The notes: generated by a model not told the origin, from the letters alone. Positions 1-10,012 are shown, counted from the first letter of the stretch. The stretch: DNA of 64,000 nucleotides from Streptomyces caelestis (GCF_001279005.1 NZ_LGCN01000199.1:62001-126000); one strand, 5' to 3'. Translations and numbers: made by a program.

Positions 1-3
1 ACG

Positions 4-477
4 ATGATCCGACACGACGACGGACCCGACCTCGCCCATCGGCGCCCCGAGGGCGTGAGCGACGAGATGGTGGAGGCGCTCGGCTCGCTGTCGAAGGCGC
101 TGGAGACGACCGAGCGGGCCCGCGGCCACCTCTACAGCTTCCACCAGCTCACCGGCACCGCCGATCTCGAACTCGACCGGGCGGTCGAACTGCTGCGCAA
201 GGCGGGGCACCCGGACTGGGCGGAGACGGTGCGGACCCAGGTGCTGGGCCGCAACGTGATCCCCGGGCACTGGACGTTCCAGATCGTGGAGGCCTACGAC
301 GCCACGTACCACCGCCCGTTCAAGGAGATCGAACAGGCCGCCGTCGAGGAACTGGCCGAGGGCCGGGACCACCTCTACGAGGCGGAGATGAAGGAGGCCC
401 GCCGGACCGCCGGCCACCCCGACCACACGGCCCGCCCCGACAGCGGCCCGCCGTCCGGCGCGGGGGGCGGCCGATGA
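4..477 (+). CDS. Conserved hypothetical protein beside the carotenoid cluster
   Basis: This 157-residue soluble protein has no motif that I can assign to an enzyme family. The middle (about residues 20-135) is rich in charged and helical sequence (ALETTERARGHLYSF, AVELLRKAGHPDWAETV), which suggests an all-helical fold; the last 25 residues are a Pro/Gly/Arg tail. No signal peptide or membrane segment is visible. Its stop overlaps the start of the following SDR gene by four bases (ATGA), so the two are probably co-translated. Only three bases precede the ATG, so the ribosome site and any promoter lie outside the window and the true start could be further upstream. Function unknown. Confidence 0.75.
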   Translation: MIRHDDGPDLAHRRPEGVSDEMVEALGSLSKALETTERARGHLYSFHQLTGTADLELDRAVELLRKAGHPDWAETVRTQVLGRNVIPGHWTFQIVEAYDATYHRPFKEIEQAAVEELAEGRDHLYEAEMKEARRTAGHPDHTARPDSGPPSGAGGGR

Positions 478-1355
478 GCGGCGGCCCGCTGCGCGACCGC
501 ACCGTCGTGGTCACGGGCGCCGCGCGCGGGGTCGGCGCCGCCCTGGCCCGCGACCTCGCCGGGCGCGGCGCCCGGATCGCGCTGCTCGGTCACGAGAGGT
601 CCGGACTGGAAGCGGTGGCGGAGAGCCTGCCCACCCGGGCCTGGGTGTGCGAGCTCGACATCACCGACGAGGCCGCGCTGGAACGGGCCGCCGGACGGGT
701 CGGGGAACGCCTCGGCGTCCCCTCCGCCGTGGTGGCCTGCGCCGGTGTCGCGGAGGGCGGCCCGTTCGTCACCTCGGACCCGGCCCTGTGGCGCCGCGTG
801 ATCGACGTCAACCTGACGGGCAGCGCGGCCACGGCCCGCGCCTTCCTGCCGGATCTGCTGGCGACGAAGGGCTACTACCTCCAGGTCGCCTCGCTGGCCT
901 CGATCGGCGCCGCCCCGATGATGAGCGCCTACTGCGCCTCCAAGGCGGGTGTGGAGGCCTTCGCCCACTCCCTGCGCGCCGAGGTGGCGCACCACGGCGT
1001 CGCCGTCGGCATCGGTTACCTCAACTGGACCGACACCGACATGATCCGCGACGCGGACCGTCATCCCGTGCTGCGGGAGCTGCGCGGCCACATGCCGCCG
1101 CCGGCCCGGCGCCTGTACCCGGCGGACCAGGTCGCCGCCCGGCTCGGAGCCGCGGTGGAACACCGCAGCAGGGCCGTCTACGTGCCCCGTTGGCTGCGTC
1201 TGGCGCAGGCGGCGCGGGCCGCGCTGCCCCCGGTCGTGCTGCGGGTGGCCCGCCGGGAACTGGCCCGGCTGGAGGCCGAGGAACCGCTGCGGCACACCGG
1301 GCTCCTCGGGGCCGGCGGCGAGGCCGACCGGGCCGCGGGCCGAACGCGCCCGTGA
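474..1355 (+). CDS. Short-chain dehydrogenase/reductase (SDR)
   Basis: A classical SDR of 293 residues. The cofactor loop TGAARGVG is at residues 14-21, and the catalytic set is Ser140 (VASLAS), Tyr153 and Lys157 (YCASK); the NAG-like turn is replaced by ACAG near residue 90. The C-terminal 60 residues are longer than in a minimal SDR and rich in Ala/Arg, as in streptomycete SDRs annotated as membrane-associated oxidoreductases. Substrate cannot be told from sequence. The start ATG overlaps the stop of the upstream gene. The gene is convergent with crtV; both stop codons lie in one inverted repeat. It could act in carotenoid modification, but the gene is not in the crt operon itself, so this is only a contextual guess. 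Confidence 0.85.
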   Translation: MSGGPLRDRTVVVTGAARGVGAALARDLAGRGARIALLGHERSGLEAVAESLPTRAWVCELDITDEAALERAAGRVGERLGVPSAVVACAGVAEGGPFVTSDPALWRRVIDVNLTGSAATARAFLPDLLATKGYYLQVASLASIGAAPMMSAYCASKAGVEAFAHSLRAEVAHHGVAVGIGYLNWTDTDMIRDADRHPVLRELRGHMPPPARRLYPADQVAARLGAAVEHRSRAVYVPRWLRLAQAARAALPPVVLRVARRELARLEAEEPLRHTGLLGAGGEADRAAGRTRP

Positions 1356-1377
1356 CCCGGTCGGGCCGGCCGGGTCA
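1353..1377. terminator. Inverted repeat holding the stops of SDR and crtV
   Basis: TGACCCGG (1353-1360) and CCGGGTCA (1370-1377) form a perfect 8-bp stem with a 9-base loop. The TGA of the SDR gene is the first three bases and the reverse-complemented TGA of crtV is the last three. It probably acts as a bidirectional terminator for the convergent pair. No U-run is present, as is usual for Streptomyces terminators. Confidence 0.5.
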
Positions 1378-2382
1378 GCCCGGGAAGCGCCCCGTGGAGC
1401 GCAGCGCCCAGCGACGTTCCGCGTAGGCCAGGTCGTCGCGCCACAGCCGCCCGGCGGCGGCCCGCACCAGCGGGCGCAGCAGGGGCGCGGCGCCGCGCGC
1501 CAGCGCGAAACCCGGACGGTCGGACCCGGCCACCACCGCCTCGACGACCGCCGTGCGGGGCCGCCCCCGGTCGTCCGTGCCCAGGGGAGTGGCGTGGGAC
1601 TCGACCACGGAGCCGGCCCCCTCGCCCTCCGTGATGCGCATGACGACCGTGCGCGGCTCGGGCGCGGTGAACTCGGCCCGCACCGGCACCACCAGGCGTC
1701 CCGCCACCTTGAAGGACACGTCCACGGTGAAGGCGTCCCCGCTCCCGTCCGAGCCGTCCGGCGCGCCGGCCACGGTGAGGTCGACGAACGAGTAGGGGTG
1801 GAACCAGGCCCCGTGCCAGGGATCGAGCCGGTTGGCCACGACGTCCTCGGGTTCACAGGTGCCCACCCCGGTGTACACGGCCGTCAGGGCCCGGTCCGGC
1901 CGCACCGGCACCACCGGCGCGTCCAGCGGCGCCTCGCCGCCCACCGCGTCCAGGCGGATCCACAGCAGTACGCCGTCGTCGTGCACCGGGAACGGCTCCC
2001 ACCCCGCGAAGGGACCGCCGTCCAGGGCCAGTCCGTGCCAGTGGCACACCAGCGTCCCGCAGCGGACGGGACTGTCCCGCAGCGGCGCGCCCAGGTGCGG
2101 GCAGATCCCGGGCCCGGCCACCGGGCGGCCCCGGGCGTCCCGCCAGAGCACCACCTCCTGTCCCGCCACGGTCCGCGCCAGCGGACGGCCGGCGCGCAGG
2201 TCACGGGAGGCGCCCACCACGTACCAGTTGCCGGACGGACGCGCCTGGGCCCGTTTCAGCGCCCCGGAGATGACGGCCGGCCGCGCCTCGCGCCAGGTGG
2301 GACGCTGCCGGTCCCACGGCACCGCACGCCTGCGCAGGGACAGCGGCAGACGCCGGCGCCCGCCCGCGGGTCCGGTGCTCAT
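1375..2382 (-). CDS. crtV: Rieske 2Fe-2S protein of carotenoid operon, CrtV-type
   Basis: A 335-residue protein with an N-terminal Rieske iron-sulfur domain: Cys94-Pro-His96 and Cys113-His-Trp-His116 are the expected cluster ligands. The C-terminal two thirds resemble the partner domain (DUF5914 type) found in streptomycete carotenoid clusters, not a standard ring-hydroxylase catalytic domain. The ATG at 2382 overlaps the crtB stop by four bases, and this is the last gene of crtE-I-B-V. The family is always next to isorenieratene genes in Streptomyces, but its reaction has not been settled; older work calls CrtV a methylesterase-like protein, which the Rieske motif does not support. A role in electron transfer or oxidation of the carotenoid end ring is inference. 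Confidence 0.85.
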   Translation of the reverse strand: MSTGPAGGRRRLPLSLRRRAVPWDRQRPTWREARPAVISGALKRAQARPSGNWYVVGASRDLRAGRPLARTVAGQEVVLWRDARGRPVAGPGICPHLGAPLRDSPVRCGTLVCHWHGLALDGGPFAGWEPFPVHDDGVLLWIRLDAVGGEAPLDAPVVPVRPDRALTAVYTGVGTCEPEDVVANRLDPWHGAWFHPYSFVDLTVAGAPDGSDGSGDAFTVDVSFKVAGRLVVPVRAEFTAPEPRTVVMRITEGEGAGSVVESHATPLGTDDRGRPRTAVVEAVVAGSDRPGFALARGAAPLLRPLVRAAAGRLWRDDLAYAERRWALRSTGRFPG

Positions 2383-3380
2383 GCGACCTCCTCGGAGACG
2401 GCCGGGTACGGATCGAGCGGACGGGTGTCCGGGGGCCCGTCGCCGCCACGGGCGCGCAGCCGGGCCGCGACCACCCGGGCGAGCCCGTCGGCGGCGACCG
2501 CGGCGCGCCGCCGGCGGGGGACCACCGCCCGGCGGTGCAGTACCGACCAGTCGCCTTGGGCCACGGCGTCCAGGATGCCGCCGTACAGCACGAACGCGGT
2601 ACGGATGCACGGCCGGGACACCGGTTCCAGCATCGCGAGCCCCGGTGCGGCCTCCCGGTACACGCCCCGGGTCAGCGCCTCGAACTCCCTCAGCGCCGAG
2701 GTGACGCGCGGGTCGCGGCGGCCCGTGTCCCGGCTCCAGCGCAGCAGCGCCCGGTCGGCGCCGTGCGCGGCGAGCAGGTCCGCGGGCAGGTAGACGCGTC
2801 CCCGGTCGAGGTCCTCGCCCACGTCGCGCAGGAAGTTGGTCAGCTGGAAGGCCACCCCGAGCGCGGCCGCGTGCGGCTCGGCCGCCGCGCGCGGGACGAC
2901 CGTGCCGAGGACCGGCAGCATCTGCAGCCCGATGACCGCGGCGGAGCCGTGCATGTACCGGCGCAGCTCCGCGTAGTCGGCGTAGTCGGTCACCACCAGG
3001 TCGGCACGCATGGCGGCCATGAAGTCGGCGAAATGGGCGTGGTCGATGCCGTAGCGGCGTGCCGTGTCGGCGAGGGCCCGCACCACCGGTTCGGCGCTGT
3101 CGCCGTCCCGCAGGCCCTGGTCCAGTTCGCGTGCGAGCGCGGACAGTTCGGCGTCCCGGCGCGCGGTGTCCGCGCCGGTGCCCAGCGCGTCGACGATGTC
3201 GTCGGCCCAGCGGGCGAAGCCGTACAGGGCGTGCACGGCGGGGCGCCGCTCGACGGGCAGCAACCGGGTGGCGAGGAAGTACGTCCTGCCGTGCCGGGCG
3301 TTGAGCGACCGGCAGCGGCGGTAGGCCTCGCGCAGCGCCGGGTCGCCGACGCCCGCCGCGTCCAGTTCACGGTCGGTCAT
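2379..3380 (-). CDS. crtB: Phytoene synthase
   Basis: CrtB joins two geranylgeranyl diphosphates head to head to give phytoene. The 333-residue protein has the two Asp-rich magnesium/diphosphate motifs of squalene/phytoene synthases: DDIVD at 60-64 and DVGED at 186-190 within [21 protein letters not shown]. Length and motif spacing are normal for bacterial CrtB. The ATG at 3380 overlaps the crtI stop (ATGA) and its own stop overlaps crtV, so the operon is translationally coupled. The longer open frame that extends upstream runs antisense-free through crtI in another frame and is not real coding sequence. Confidence 0.96.
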   Translation of the reverse strand: MTDRELDAAGVGDPALREAYRRCRSLNARHGRTYFLATRLLPVERRPAVHALYGFARWADDIVDALGTGADTARRDAELSALARELDQGLRDGDSAEPVVRALADTARRYGIDHAHFADFMAAMRADLVVTDYADYAELRRYMHGSAAVIGLQMLPVLGTVVPRAAAEPHAAALGVAFQLTNFLRDVGEDLDRGRVYLPADLLAAHGADRALLRWSRDTGRRDPRVTSALREFEALTRGVYREAAPGLAMLEPVSRPCIRTAFVLYGGILDAVAQGDWSVLHRRAVVPRRRRAAVAADGLARVVAARLRARGGDGPPDTRPLDPYPAVSEEVA

Positions 3381-4906
3381 GCGGAAGCCTCCTGCGTCGC
3401 GGTGAGGGGGACACGCGGTCGCCTCGGACCGCCGGTGATCCGTGCCGCGGCCAGCTTCCCGGACAGCAGCACGGTCGGAACGCCGACGCCGGGGGTGGTG
3501 CCGCAGCCGGCCAGCACGGCGTTCCCGGTGCCGCGCACCAGGTTGCGGGGGCGGAACGGCCCCGTCTGGGCGAAGGTGTGGGCCGCGGAGAACGGAGTAC
3601 CGGCCGCGTGGCCCTGCGCGTGCCAGCTCGCGGGCGTGACCACGCACTCCGCCTCGACGGCGGCCCCCAGGCCGGCCAGGCCGCGCCGTTCGAGTTCCCG
3701 CAGCAGGTCGTCCCGGTAGCGGGGGGTCAGGTCCGTCCAGGCGGCGGTGTCCGGGCCGATGTCGGTGTTGGGGCACGGGGCGAGGACGTAGTGCAGATGG
3801 CGTCCCGGCGGGGCGAGGGACGGGTCGGTGGCGGTGGGCCGCGTGATGAGCAGCGAGGGATCGCTCATCAGCCGGCCGTCGCGGGTGAGTTCGCCGAACG
3901 TGTCGCGCCAGGCGGCGCCGAAGGAGATGGTGTGGTGGGCGAGCTGCGGCCAGGTCCGGTCGGTGCCGAGGTGCAGCACGACCGCGGACGGGGAGTGCCG
4001 CAGCCGTACGGGGCGACGCGGCGAGCGGCCCAGGAGCCGGTAGGCGACGGGAAGGTCGGGGGTCAGGACGACCGCGTCGCAGGGGATCCGGCCCTGGTCG
4101 GTGATGACGGCGGTGACCCGGTCGCCGGAGCGCTCCAGCCGGCTCACCTCGTGGCCGAACCGCAGGTCGGCGCCCGCGTCGGCGGCGGCGTCCGCCATGG
4201 CACGCGGCAGCGCGTGCATCCCGCCGCGCGGGAAGTACACCCCGGCGACGGTGTCCATGTAGGCGATGACGGCGTAGGCGGCCAGGGCCCTGGCCGGCGG
4301 GACGCCCGCGTACAGGGCCTGGAAGGAGAAGACACGGCGCAGCCGCTCGTCCCGCAGGAACCGCCCGATGCGCGCGTCCAGCCGCCCGAAACCGCCCAGC
4401 GCCGCCAGCCGGGCCAGGTCGGCGTTGAGCAGGCCCAACGGGGAGTCGAAGTTGGCGTCGATGAAACGGCGCATCTGCGCCCGGTACAGCCGCTCCAGCC
4501 AGTCGCGCAGCCGCAGGTACCCCGCGGCCTCCCGGGCGCCGGCGAACCGCTGGACCTCCGCGGCCATCGCGTCGGCCTCCGTGTGCACGTCGAGGCCGCT
4601 GCCGTCGGCGAAGCGGGCCCGGTACGCCGGGTGCAGCGGGACCAGCTCCACACGCTCGCGCAGACTGTCGCCGACGGCGGCGAACGGCTCGTCGGCCAGG
4701 TCGGGCATGGTCAGCACGGTGGGCCCGGTGTCGATCCGGTAGCCGTCGAGGTCCAGGCGCCCGGCCCGCCCGCCCGGCAGCGCGTCCCGTTCGACGACGG
4801 TGACCCGCCGGCCCGCGCCCAGCAGGTGCAGCGCAGCCGACAGCCCGGCCAGCCCGGCCCCCACGACGACGACGTGGTCCGTACGGCCCGTCACGGTGCG
4901 GATCAC
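3377..4906 (-). CDS. crtI: Phytoene desaturase (phytoene to lycopene)
   Basis: CrtI is an FAD enzyme that introduces four double bonds into phytoene to give lycopene. The 509-residue protein starts with the dinucleotide fold [17 protein letters not shown] (about residues 12-28) followed by the typical [16 protein letters not shown] segment and the [10 protein letters not shown] motif of CrtI-type desaturases. The C-terminal carotenoid flavoprotein signature region lies near [22 protein letters not shown]. The start is GTG at 4906, set by a four-base overlap (GTGA) with the crtE stop. Normal length; no lesions seen. Confidence 0.95.
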   Translation of the reverse strand: MIRTVTGRTDHVVVVGAGLAGLSAALHLLGAGRRVTVVERDALPGGRAGRLDLDGYRIDTGPTVLTMPDLADEPFAAVGDSLRERVELVPLHPAYRARFADGSGLDVHTEADAMAAEVQRFAGAREAAGYLRLRDWLERLYRAQMRRFIDANFDSPLGLLNADLARLAALGGFGRLDARIGRFLRDERLRRVFSFQALYAGVPPARALAAYAVIAYMDTVAGVYFPRGGMHALPRAMADAAADAGADLRFGHEVSRLERSGDRVTAVITDQGRIPCDAVVLTPDLPVAYRLLGRSPRRPVRLRHSPSAVVLHLGTDRTWPQLAHHTISFGAAWRDTFGELTRDGRLMSDPSLLITRPTATDPSLAPPGRHLHYVLAPCPNTDIGPDTAAWTDLTPRYRDDLLRELERRGLAGLGAAVEAECVVTPASWHAQGHAAGTPFSAAHTFAQTGPFRPRNLVRGTGNAVLAGCGTTPGVGVPTVLLSGKLAAARITGGPRRPRVPLTATQEASA

Positions 4907-6198
4907 CGGCCGGCCTCCCGGCCGCCGGCCGCCCGTGCGGGTTCCGGCCGGGCGCCGCGGGCGTGCGCGTCCCGTACGGGGCCCTCACCCGCCGCGGAGG
5001 CCAGCAGCAGCCGCAGCCGCTCCCCGCCGTGCGGATCGAGGAGGGCGCCGTCGACGTGCCGCAGCCCCTGGGCCACCAGACGGTCGATCATCGCCTCGAC
5101 CGCGGCCCGCGCCCCGGTACCGGCCAGAACCTCCCGCACCTCCTCCAGTCCCTCCCCGGTGAGCGCCTCGTGGCCGAGCGAGCGCTCGAGCACGTCCAGG
5201 GCGCGGTGGTCGCCGGCGGCCGCAGCACGCGCGTGGGCGAGCGCGACCAGACAGGTCGGCTTCCCCTCGCGGATGTCCCCGCCCGCCGGTTTGCCGGTGT
5301 ACCGGGGATCGCCGAACACGTCGCTGAGGTCGTCGCGGAGCTGGAACGCCGTGCCCACACAGCGCCCGGCCGCGCAGAGGGCCGCCGTGGTGCCGTCGTC
5401 CGCACCCGCGAGCGCCGCCCCGAGGGCGATCGGCCGTTCGACCGAGTACAGGGCGCTCTTGAGGCGTGCGGTGCGCAGCGCGCGCGGCAGGGACCGCGAC
5501 CCGGTCGCCTGCCCGTGCAGGTCCAGGTACTGGCCGGCCACCATCTCCGTGCGCATGTCGCTCCAGAGCCGCCGCACCGTCCGCGCGGCGCCGCCCTCCA
5601 GCGGGACCTCGGCCAGGAGGTCGTCCGCCCAGGCGAGCGCCAGGTCGCCGGTGAGGACGGCGGTCCCGCCGCCCAGGCGCTCGGCGCGCCCGGCCGGCGC
5701 CGCGTCCGCGTACTGGGCGGCGACGTCGACGTGGACGGCGGGCCGCGCACGGCGCAGCACGGAGCCGTCCATCACGTCGTCGTGGACGAGCGCACAGGTC
5801 TGCAGCAGTTCGAGCGCCGCGCCGATCCGCAGGGCCGCCGCGACCGGGGCGGCGCTCTCCCCGCCACAGGCGCGCAGCGTCCACCACAGGAAACGCGAGC
5901 GGGTGCGCTTGCCGCCCGCCCGGGTGAAGTGCGCGACGCGTCCGGCCACGTCGTCGCCGAACAGGGGGTCCAGGTCGCGCGCGCGGTCCACCCGGTCGGC
6001 CAGCACGTGGTCGAGCACGCGTCCGACCGCACCGGCCACGTCCCGGTCCACGGCGGACGCGTCCTCGTGCCACGGCGGGCGCGCCGTGCGCGGCCCGCCG
6101 TCCACGTCGACGTCGTCGGGCCGGGCGCGTGGCGACGCCGGGCCTCCGACGAGCCGAGGCCTCGCCGTGTCGTGATCCTCCGCCTGCGTAGGGCCCAT
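4903..6198 (-). CDS. crtE: Geranylgeranyl diphosphate synthase
   Basis: A trans-type polyprenyl synthase of 431 residues that supplies GGPP for carotenoid synthesis. It shows GGKRTR at 95-100, the first Asp-rich motif DDVMD at 140-144 and the second DDLSD at 289-293, followed by the Lys-containing [12 protein letters not shown] stretch. The N-terminal 60 residues and C-terminal 35 residues are low-complexity extensions. The ATG at 6198 is preceded by GAGAGGAACC, a good ribosome site. This is the first gene of crtE-I-B-V; its promoter must lie in the 243 bases shared with crtY. Confidence 0.95.
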   Translation of the reverse strand: MGPTQAEDHDTARPRLVGGPASPRARPDDVDVDGGPRTARPPWHEDASAVDRDVAGAVGRVLDHVLADRVDRARDLDPLFGDDVAGRVAHFTRAGGKRTRSRFLWWTLRACGGESAAPVAAALRIGAALELLQTCALVHDDVMDGSVLRRARPAVHVDVAAQYADAAPAGRAERLGGGTAVLTGDLALAWADDLLAEVPLEGGAARTVRRLWSDMRTEMVAGQYLDLHGQATGSRSLPRALRTARLKSALYSVERPIALGAALAGADDGTTAALCAAGRCVGTAFQLRDDLSDVFGDPRYTGKPAGGDIREGKPTCLVALAHARAAAAGDHRALDVLERSLGHEALTGEGLEEVREVLAGTGARAAVEAMIDRLVAQGLRHVDGALLDPHGGERLRLLLASAAGEGPVRDAHARGARPEPARAAGGREAGR

Positions 6199-6441
6199 CC
6201 CGGTTCCTCTCGTCCTGAACGCCGATCGTCGCGTGCCCGAGGTCCTTCCGCTCGCGGGCCACGCGCGGATGCGGTACGAGCCGGAACGGTCCGACGAACT
6301 GCCGCCGCATGCCTTCCCCCTGCGCGCCCGGTCTCACCGGTGGCGGTTCGTCACACGTTCGAGTGACCTGAATCCGATCGGGCACACAAGCAGGAATGCT
6401 GACGAGGCGCGTGTGCCGAGGAGCGGAAGGAGAGTGCCGTC
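6199..6441. promoter_or_regulatory. Divergent crtE/crtY promoter region with a palindrome
   Basis: The 243 bases separate the two divergent carotenoid operons and must contain both promoters. The clearest element is TCACACGTTCGAGTGA at 6351-6366, an inverted repeat with six of eight base pairs matching (TCAC...GTGA arms). It lies 75-90 bases upstream of the crtY start and about 155 bases upstream of the crtE start. In related species crt promoters are read by a light-controlled ECF sigma factor; I cannot identify a certain -35/-10 pair here. GGAAGGAGAG at 6425-6434 is the crtY ribosome site. Confidence 0.5.
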
Positions 6442-7635
6442 GTGCTGGACGCCGAGGTGGCGATCGTCGGGGCGGGCGCCGCCGGACTCTCCCTGGCCCA
6501 CCGTCTGTCGCGGACCGCGCCGGATTCGCGGGCTCCGGCGGTCGTCCTGGTGGACGCCCCGCCCGGCCCGCTGCGGCCCCCGCGCCGCACGTGGTGCTAC
6601 TGGGAAGCGGGCGCGGGCCGCTTCGACGCCGCCGTCACGGCGACCTGGCGGCACCTGCGGGTGCGTCCCCCCGCCGGCCCCGCGCTCGACGGGGACATCG
6701 CCCCGCTGCGCTACAAGATGATCCGGTCCGACGACTTCGAGCGGCTGGTCGACCACGACCTGGCCGCCGCCCCGGCCGTACGCCGTCTGGAGGCGACCGT
6801 CGAGGCCGTGGAGGACGTGTCCGGGGGAGCACTCGTCCACTTGGGGGACGGTGACGGCCGGACACGCGCCCTGCGGGCCCGCTGGGTGTTCGACTCACGC
6901 CCCCCGGGCAGCCTGCCGGCCGCCCGCACCACGCTGCTGCAGCACTTCCACGGCTGGTTCGTGCGCACCGCCCGCCCGGTCTTCGACGGCCGGACCGCGG
7001 AGCTGATGGACTTCCGCACCCCCCAGCCCGCCGACGGACTGTCCTTCGGCTACGTCCTGCCCGTCGGCCGCCGCGACGCGCTGGTGGAGTACACCGAGTT
7101 CTCCCGGCGCCCCCTCACCGCCGACGGCTACGAGTCGGCGATGAGGCAGTACACCGAGGAGGTGCTCCGGCTGGGGGAACTGCGGATCCTGTCCACCGAG
7201 ACGGGCGTCATCCCGATGACCGACGCCGCGATCCCCCGTCAGGTCGGCGCCTCCGTCTTCCGCATCGGCGCGGCGGGCGGCGCCACCCGCCCCTCGACGG
7301 GTTACACCTTCGCCGGGATCCAGCGCCAGACCGGCGCCGTCGCCGCCGCCCTGCGCCGGGGCCGCACCCCCGTGCCGCCCCCCGCCCACTCCGCCCGCTC
7401 CCGGGCCATGGACGCCGTCCTGCTGCGTGCCCTGGACAGCGGCCGGGCCGACGGACCCGCGCTGTTCTCCCACCTCTTCGCCCACGTGCCCATGCGGCGG
7501 CTGCTGCGCTTCCTGGACGGCCGCACCCGGCTCCACGAGGATCTCGCCATCGGTCTGCACGCCCCGATCGGCCCCATGCTCCGCTCGGCGCTGGACCTGC
7601 CCACACTGCCCCGCCGCCCGTTCGACGGCCCCTGA
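6442..7635 (+). CDS. crtY: Lycopene beta-cyclase (flavoprotein type)
   Basis: CrtY converts lycopene to beta-carotene. The 397-residue protein has an N-terminal dinucleotide fold (VAIVGAGAAGLSLAHRL, residues 6-22), the PPRRTWCYWE segment typical of CrtY/CrtL cyclases, and FRIGAAGGATRPSTGYTF in the C-terminal half, the conserved GxxxPSTGY region of this family. The GTG start at 6442 is supported by GGAAGGAGAG eight bases upstream; no better start exists. It heads the crtY-T-U unit; crtT follows after 47 bases. Confidence 0.95.
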   Translation: MLDAEVAIVGAGAAGLSLAHRLSRTAPDSRAPAVVLVDAPPGPLRPPRRTWCYWEAGAGRFDAAVTATWRHLRVRPPAGPALDGDIAPLRYKMIRSDDFERLVDHDLAAAPAVRRLEATVEAVEDVSGGALVHLGDGDGRTRALRARWVFDSRPPGSLPAARTTLLQHFHGWFVRTARPVFDGRTAELMDFRTPQPADGLSFGYVLPVGRRDALVEYTEFSRRPLTADGYESAMRQYTEEVLRLGELRILSTETGVIPMTDAAIPRQVGASVFRIGAAGGATRPSTGYTFAGIQRQTGAVAAALRRGRTPVPPPAHSARSRAMDAVLLRALDSGRADGPALFSHLFAHVPMRRLLRFLDGRTRLHEDLAIGLHAPIGPMLRSALDLPTLPRRPFDGP

Positions 7636-7682
7636 CCCCCACCGCCCGCACCCGCCCCGACCCTTCTGTCCCGGGAGACCGC

Positions 7683-8414
7683 ATGACCCTGCTGCGCGAC
7701 GAGGACCTCGCCGCCGCGTTCGACCACGCCGCCCGCGGCTACGACGCCCTGGTGGCCGCCAACCCCGGCTACCACGCCCACCTCCGCCGCTCGGCACGCC
7801 GCCTGGGACTGCCGCGGCGGGGCGGGGGACTGCGCGTCCTGGACCTCGGCTGCGGCACCGGCGCGTCGACCGCCGCACTCGCCGCCGTGCTGCCGGGCGC
7901 GCGGATCACCGGTGTGGACGCCTCCGCCGGCATGCTCGAACGGGCCGCCGCCAAGGCCTGGCCGGACGGGGTGACGTTCGTACGGGCGCCGGCGGAAGGG
8001 CTGGCGGAGGCCGGGGTGGAGGGACCGTTCGACGCGGTGTTCGCGGCCTACCTCTTCCGCAACGTCTCCGACCCCGACGCCGTGCTCGCCGCCGTGCGCG
8101 AACTGCTGGCCCCCGGCGGGAGGCTGGGCGTGCACGAGTACACGCTCGGCGGACGGCGCGCGGACCGCGCGGTGTGGACCCTGGTGTGCCGCGGCATCGT
8201 CCAGCCGACGGCCACCGCGTTCGGGGACGCCGGGCTCTACCGCCATCTGTGGCGCAGCGTCGTGGAGTTCGACACCGCGGGCCGTTTCGCCGGCCGGCTG
8301 CGCGCGGCCGGCTTCGAAGCGGTGCGCGCCCTGCCCCTGCCGGGGTGGCAGACGGGCATCACCCACACCTTCGTCGGCCGACGGCCCCGTACGGAGAGCG
8401 AGGACCAGGGATGA
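7683..8414 (+). CDS. crtT: SAM-dependent methyltransferase, CrtT
   Basis: A 243-residue class I methyltransferase with the AdoMet loop VLDLGCGTGAST at residues 52-63 and the acidic post-II region ITGVDASAGML. It is the middle gene of crtY-T-U, a position that is constant in streptomycete isorenieratene clusters. Its substrate is not established: isorenieratene itself needs no added methyl group because CrtU moves existing methyls, so CrtT may act on an intermediate or on a side product. GGGAGACCGC lies just before the ATG. Its stop overlaps the crtU ATG by four bases. Confidence 0.9.
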   Translation: MTLLRDEDLAAAFDHAARGYDALVAANPGYHAHLRRSARRLGLPRRGGGLRVLDLGCGTGASTAALAAVLPGARITGVDASAGMLERAAAKAWPDGVTFVRAPAEGLAEAGVEGPFDAVFAAYLFRNVSDPDAVLAAVRELLAPGGRLGVHEYTLGGRRADRAVWTLVCRGIVQPTATAFGDAGLYRHLWRSVVEFDTAGRFAGRLRAAGFEAVRALPLPGWQTGITHTFVGRRPRTESEDQG

Positions 8415-9976
8415 CCCCCTTCCGCCACCCGGACCCCACCCGGCACGGCCGGGACCGCCGCGCCCGCGTCCTCGCGCCCCCGCCCGGGGCCCGCAGGATC
8501 GAGGGCGCCCGCCCGACGACCGCCGTCGTCGGCGGCGGCATCGCCGGCCTGGCCGCGGCGACCGCGCTGGCCGAGCGCGGCGTGGCCGTGACCCTCTACG
8601 AACGCGAACCCTTCCTGGGCGGACGGGTCGGCGGCTGGCCGGCCGGCCTGGCCGACGGCACCCCGGCGACCATGAGCCGGGGCTTCCACGCCTTCTTCCG
8701 CCAGTACTACAACCTGCGCGGTCTGCTGCGCCGCACCGACCCCGGCCTGGAGCGGCTCACCGGCCTGCCGGACTACCCGCTGCGGCACAGCGACGGACTG
8801 CGGGACGGCTTCCGCCACGTCCCGCGCACCCCGCCGTGGAGCGCGCTCGGCTTCGTCGCCCTCAGCCCCTCCTTCCGCGCGCGCGACCTGCGCCGCATGA
8901 GACCGCTCGCGGCCCTCGAACTGTTCGACGTGCGCGTGCCCGAGGTGTACGAGCGCCTGGACGGCATCAGCGCCCACGACTTCCTCGACGCCGTACGCTT
9001 CCCGCCCAGCGCCCGCCACCTGGCCTTCGAGGTGTTCTCCCGCAGCTTCTTCGCCGACCCCCGGCGGCTGTCGGCCGCCGAGATGGTCCTGATGTTCCAC
9101 ATCTACTTCCTCGGTTCCGCCGAAGGGCTGCTGTTCGACGTGCCCGACGCGCCCTTCCCCGCCGCCCTGTGGGAACCCCTGACCGGCTACCTGCGCCGGC
9201 ACGGCGCCCGCATCCGCACCGCCACGGCCGTCGAGCACGTCGCCCCCGCCGGGGACGGCGGCTACACGGTCGCCACCACCGCGCAGGAGGGCCGTCACGA
9301 GACCGTCGTCCTCGCCCTCGACGCCGCGGGACTGCGTTCCCTGGTCGCCCGCTCCGACCGGCTGGGCGACGGCCCGTGGCGGGAACGCGTCGCACGCCTG
9401 CGCAACGCCCCGCCGTTCCTGGTCACCCGCCTGTGGCTGGACCGGCCCGTCGCACCCGAGCGGCCCGCCTTCCTGGGCACGAGCGGATACGCCGGCCTCG
9501 ACAACATCAGCGTGCTGGACCGCTACGAGGACGAGGCGGCCCGCTGGGCCGCCCGCACCGGGGGCTCCGTGGTCGAGCTCCACGCGTACGCGGTGCACCC
9601 CCAGGACTCCCGCGAGACCGTGCAGAAGACGCTGATCGACCAGTTGCGCCGCGTCTACCCGGAGACCGGCGGCGCCGGGATCGTCGACGTCCGCCACCTG
9701 TGGCGGTCCGACTGCCCGCTGTTCCCCGTCGGGGGGTACCCGGACCGGCCCACGGTGCGCACACCGGACCCCGGCCTCGTGGTGGCCGGCGACCTGGTGC
9801 GCACCGACCTGCCGGTGGCGCTCATGGAACGCGCCGCGACGACCGGCTTCCTCGCCGCCAACGCCCTGCTGGAGCGCTGGGGAGTGCGCGGACAGACCCT
9901 GTGGACGGTGCCCGACCGGGGACGCGGCGCCCCGCTGCGGTCCCTGACGGGCCTGGGGCGGCGGCCGGCGGACTGA
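8411..9976 (+). CDS. crtU: Beta-carotene desaturase/methylase (isorenieratene synthase)
   Basis: CrtU aromatises the beta-ionone rings of beta-carotene with a 1,2-methyl shift, giving beta-isorenieratene and isorenieratene. The 521-residue protein has the FAD/NAD fold AVVGGGIAGLAAATAL (residues 38-53), LYEREPFLGGRVGGW, and the C-terminal flavin signature LVVAGDLVRTDLPVALMERA. The ATG at 8411 overlaps the crtT stop (ATGA), which fixes the start; the open frame upstream of it overlaps crtY and crtT and is not coding. A 10-bp-stem hairpin follows eight bases after the stop. With crtE-I-B-Y the pathway to isorenieratene is complete in this window. Confidence 0.94.
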   Translation: MTPFRHPDPTRHGRDRRARVLAPPPGARRIEGARPTTAVVGGGIAGLAAATALAERGVAVTLYEREPFLGGRVGGWPAGLADGTPATMSRGFHAFFRQYYNLRGLLRRTDPGLERLTGLPDYPLRHSDGLRDGFRHVPRTPPWSALGFVALSPSFRARDLRRMRPLAALELFDVRVPEVYERLDGISAHDFLDAVRFPPSARHLAFEVFSRSFFADPRRLSAAEMVLMFHIYFLGSAEGLLFDVPDAPFPAALWEPLTGYLRRHGARIRTATAVEHVAPAGDGGYTVATTAQEGRHETVVLALDAAGLRSLVARSDRLGDGPWRERVARLRNAPPFLVTRLWLDRPVAPERPAFLGTSGYAGLDNISVLDRYEDEAARWAARTGGSVVELHAYAVHPQDSRETVQKTLIDQLRRVYPETGGAGIVDVRHLWRSDCPLFPVGGYPDRPTVRTPDPGLVVAGDLVRTDLPVALMERAATTGFLAANALLERWGVRGQTLWTVPDRGRGAPLRSLTGLGRRPAD

Positions 9977-9984
9977 CGGGGAGG

Positions 9985-10012
9985 CGGCGGCCGGCACCGG
10001 GCCCGGCCGCCG
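9985..10012. terminator. Bidirectional terminator after crtU
   Basis: CGGCGGCCGG (9985-9994) and CCGGCCGCCG (10003-10012) form a perfect 10-bp stem with an 8-base loop. It sits exactly between the convergent stops of crtU and the STAS-like gene, so it can end both transcripts. Confidence 0.7.

Noticed and set aside
3578-6175. An 865-codon plus-strand frame across crtI and crtE
   Set aside because: Shadow of the crt genes; composition is not protein-like and no start with a ribosome site exists.
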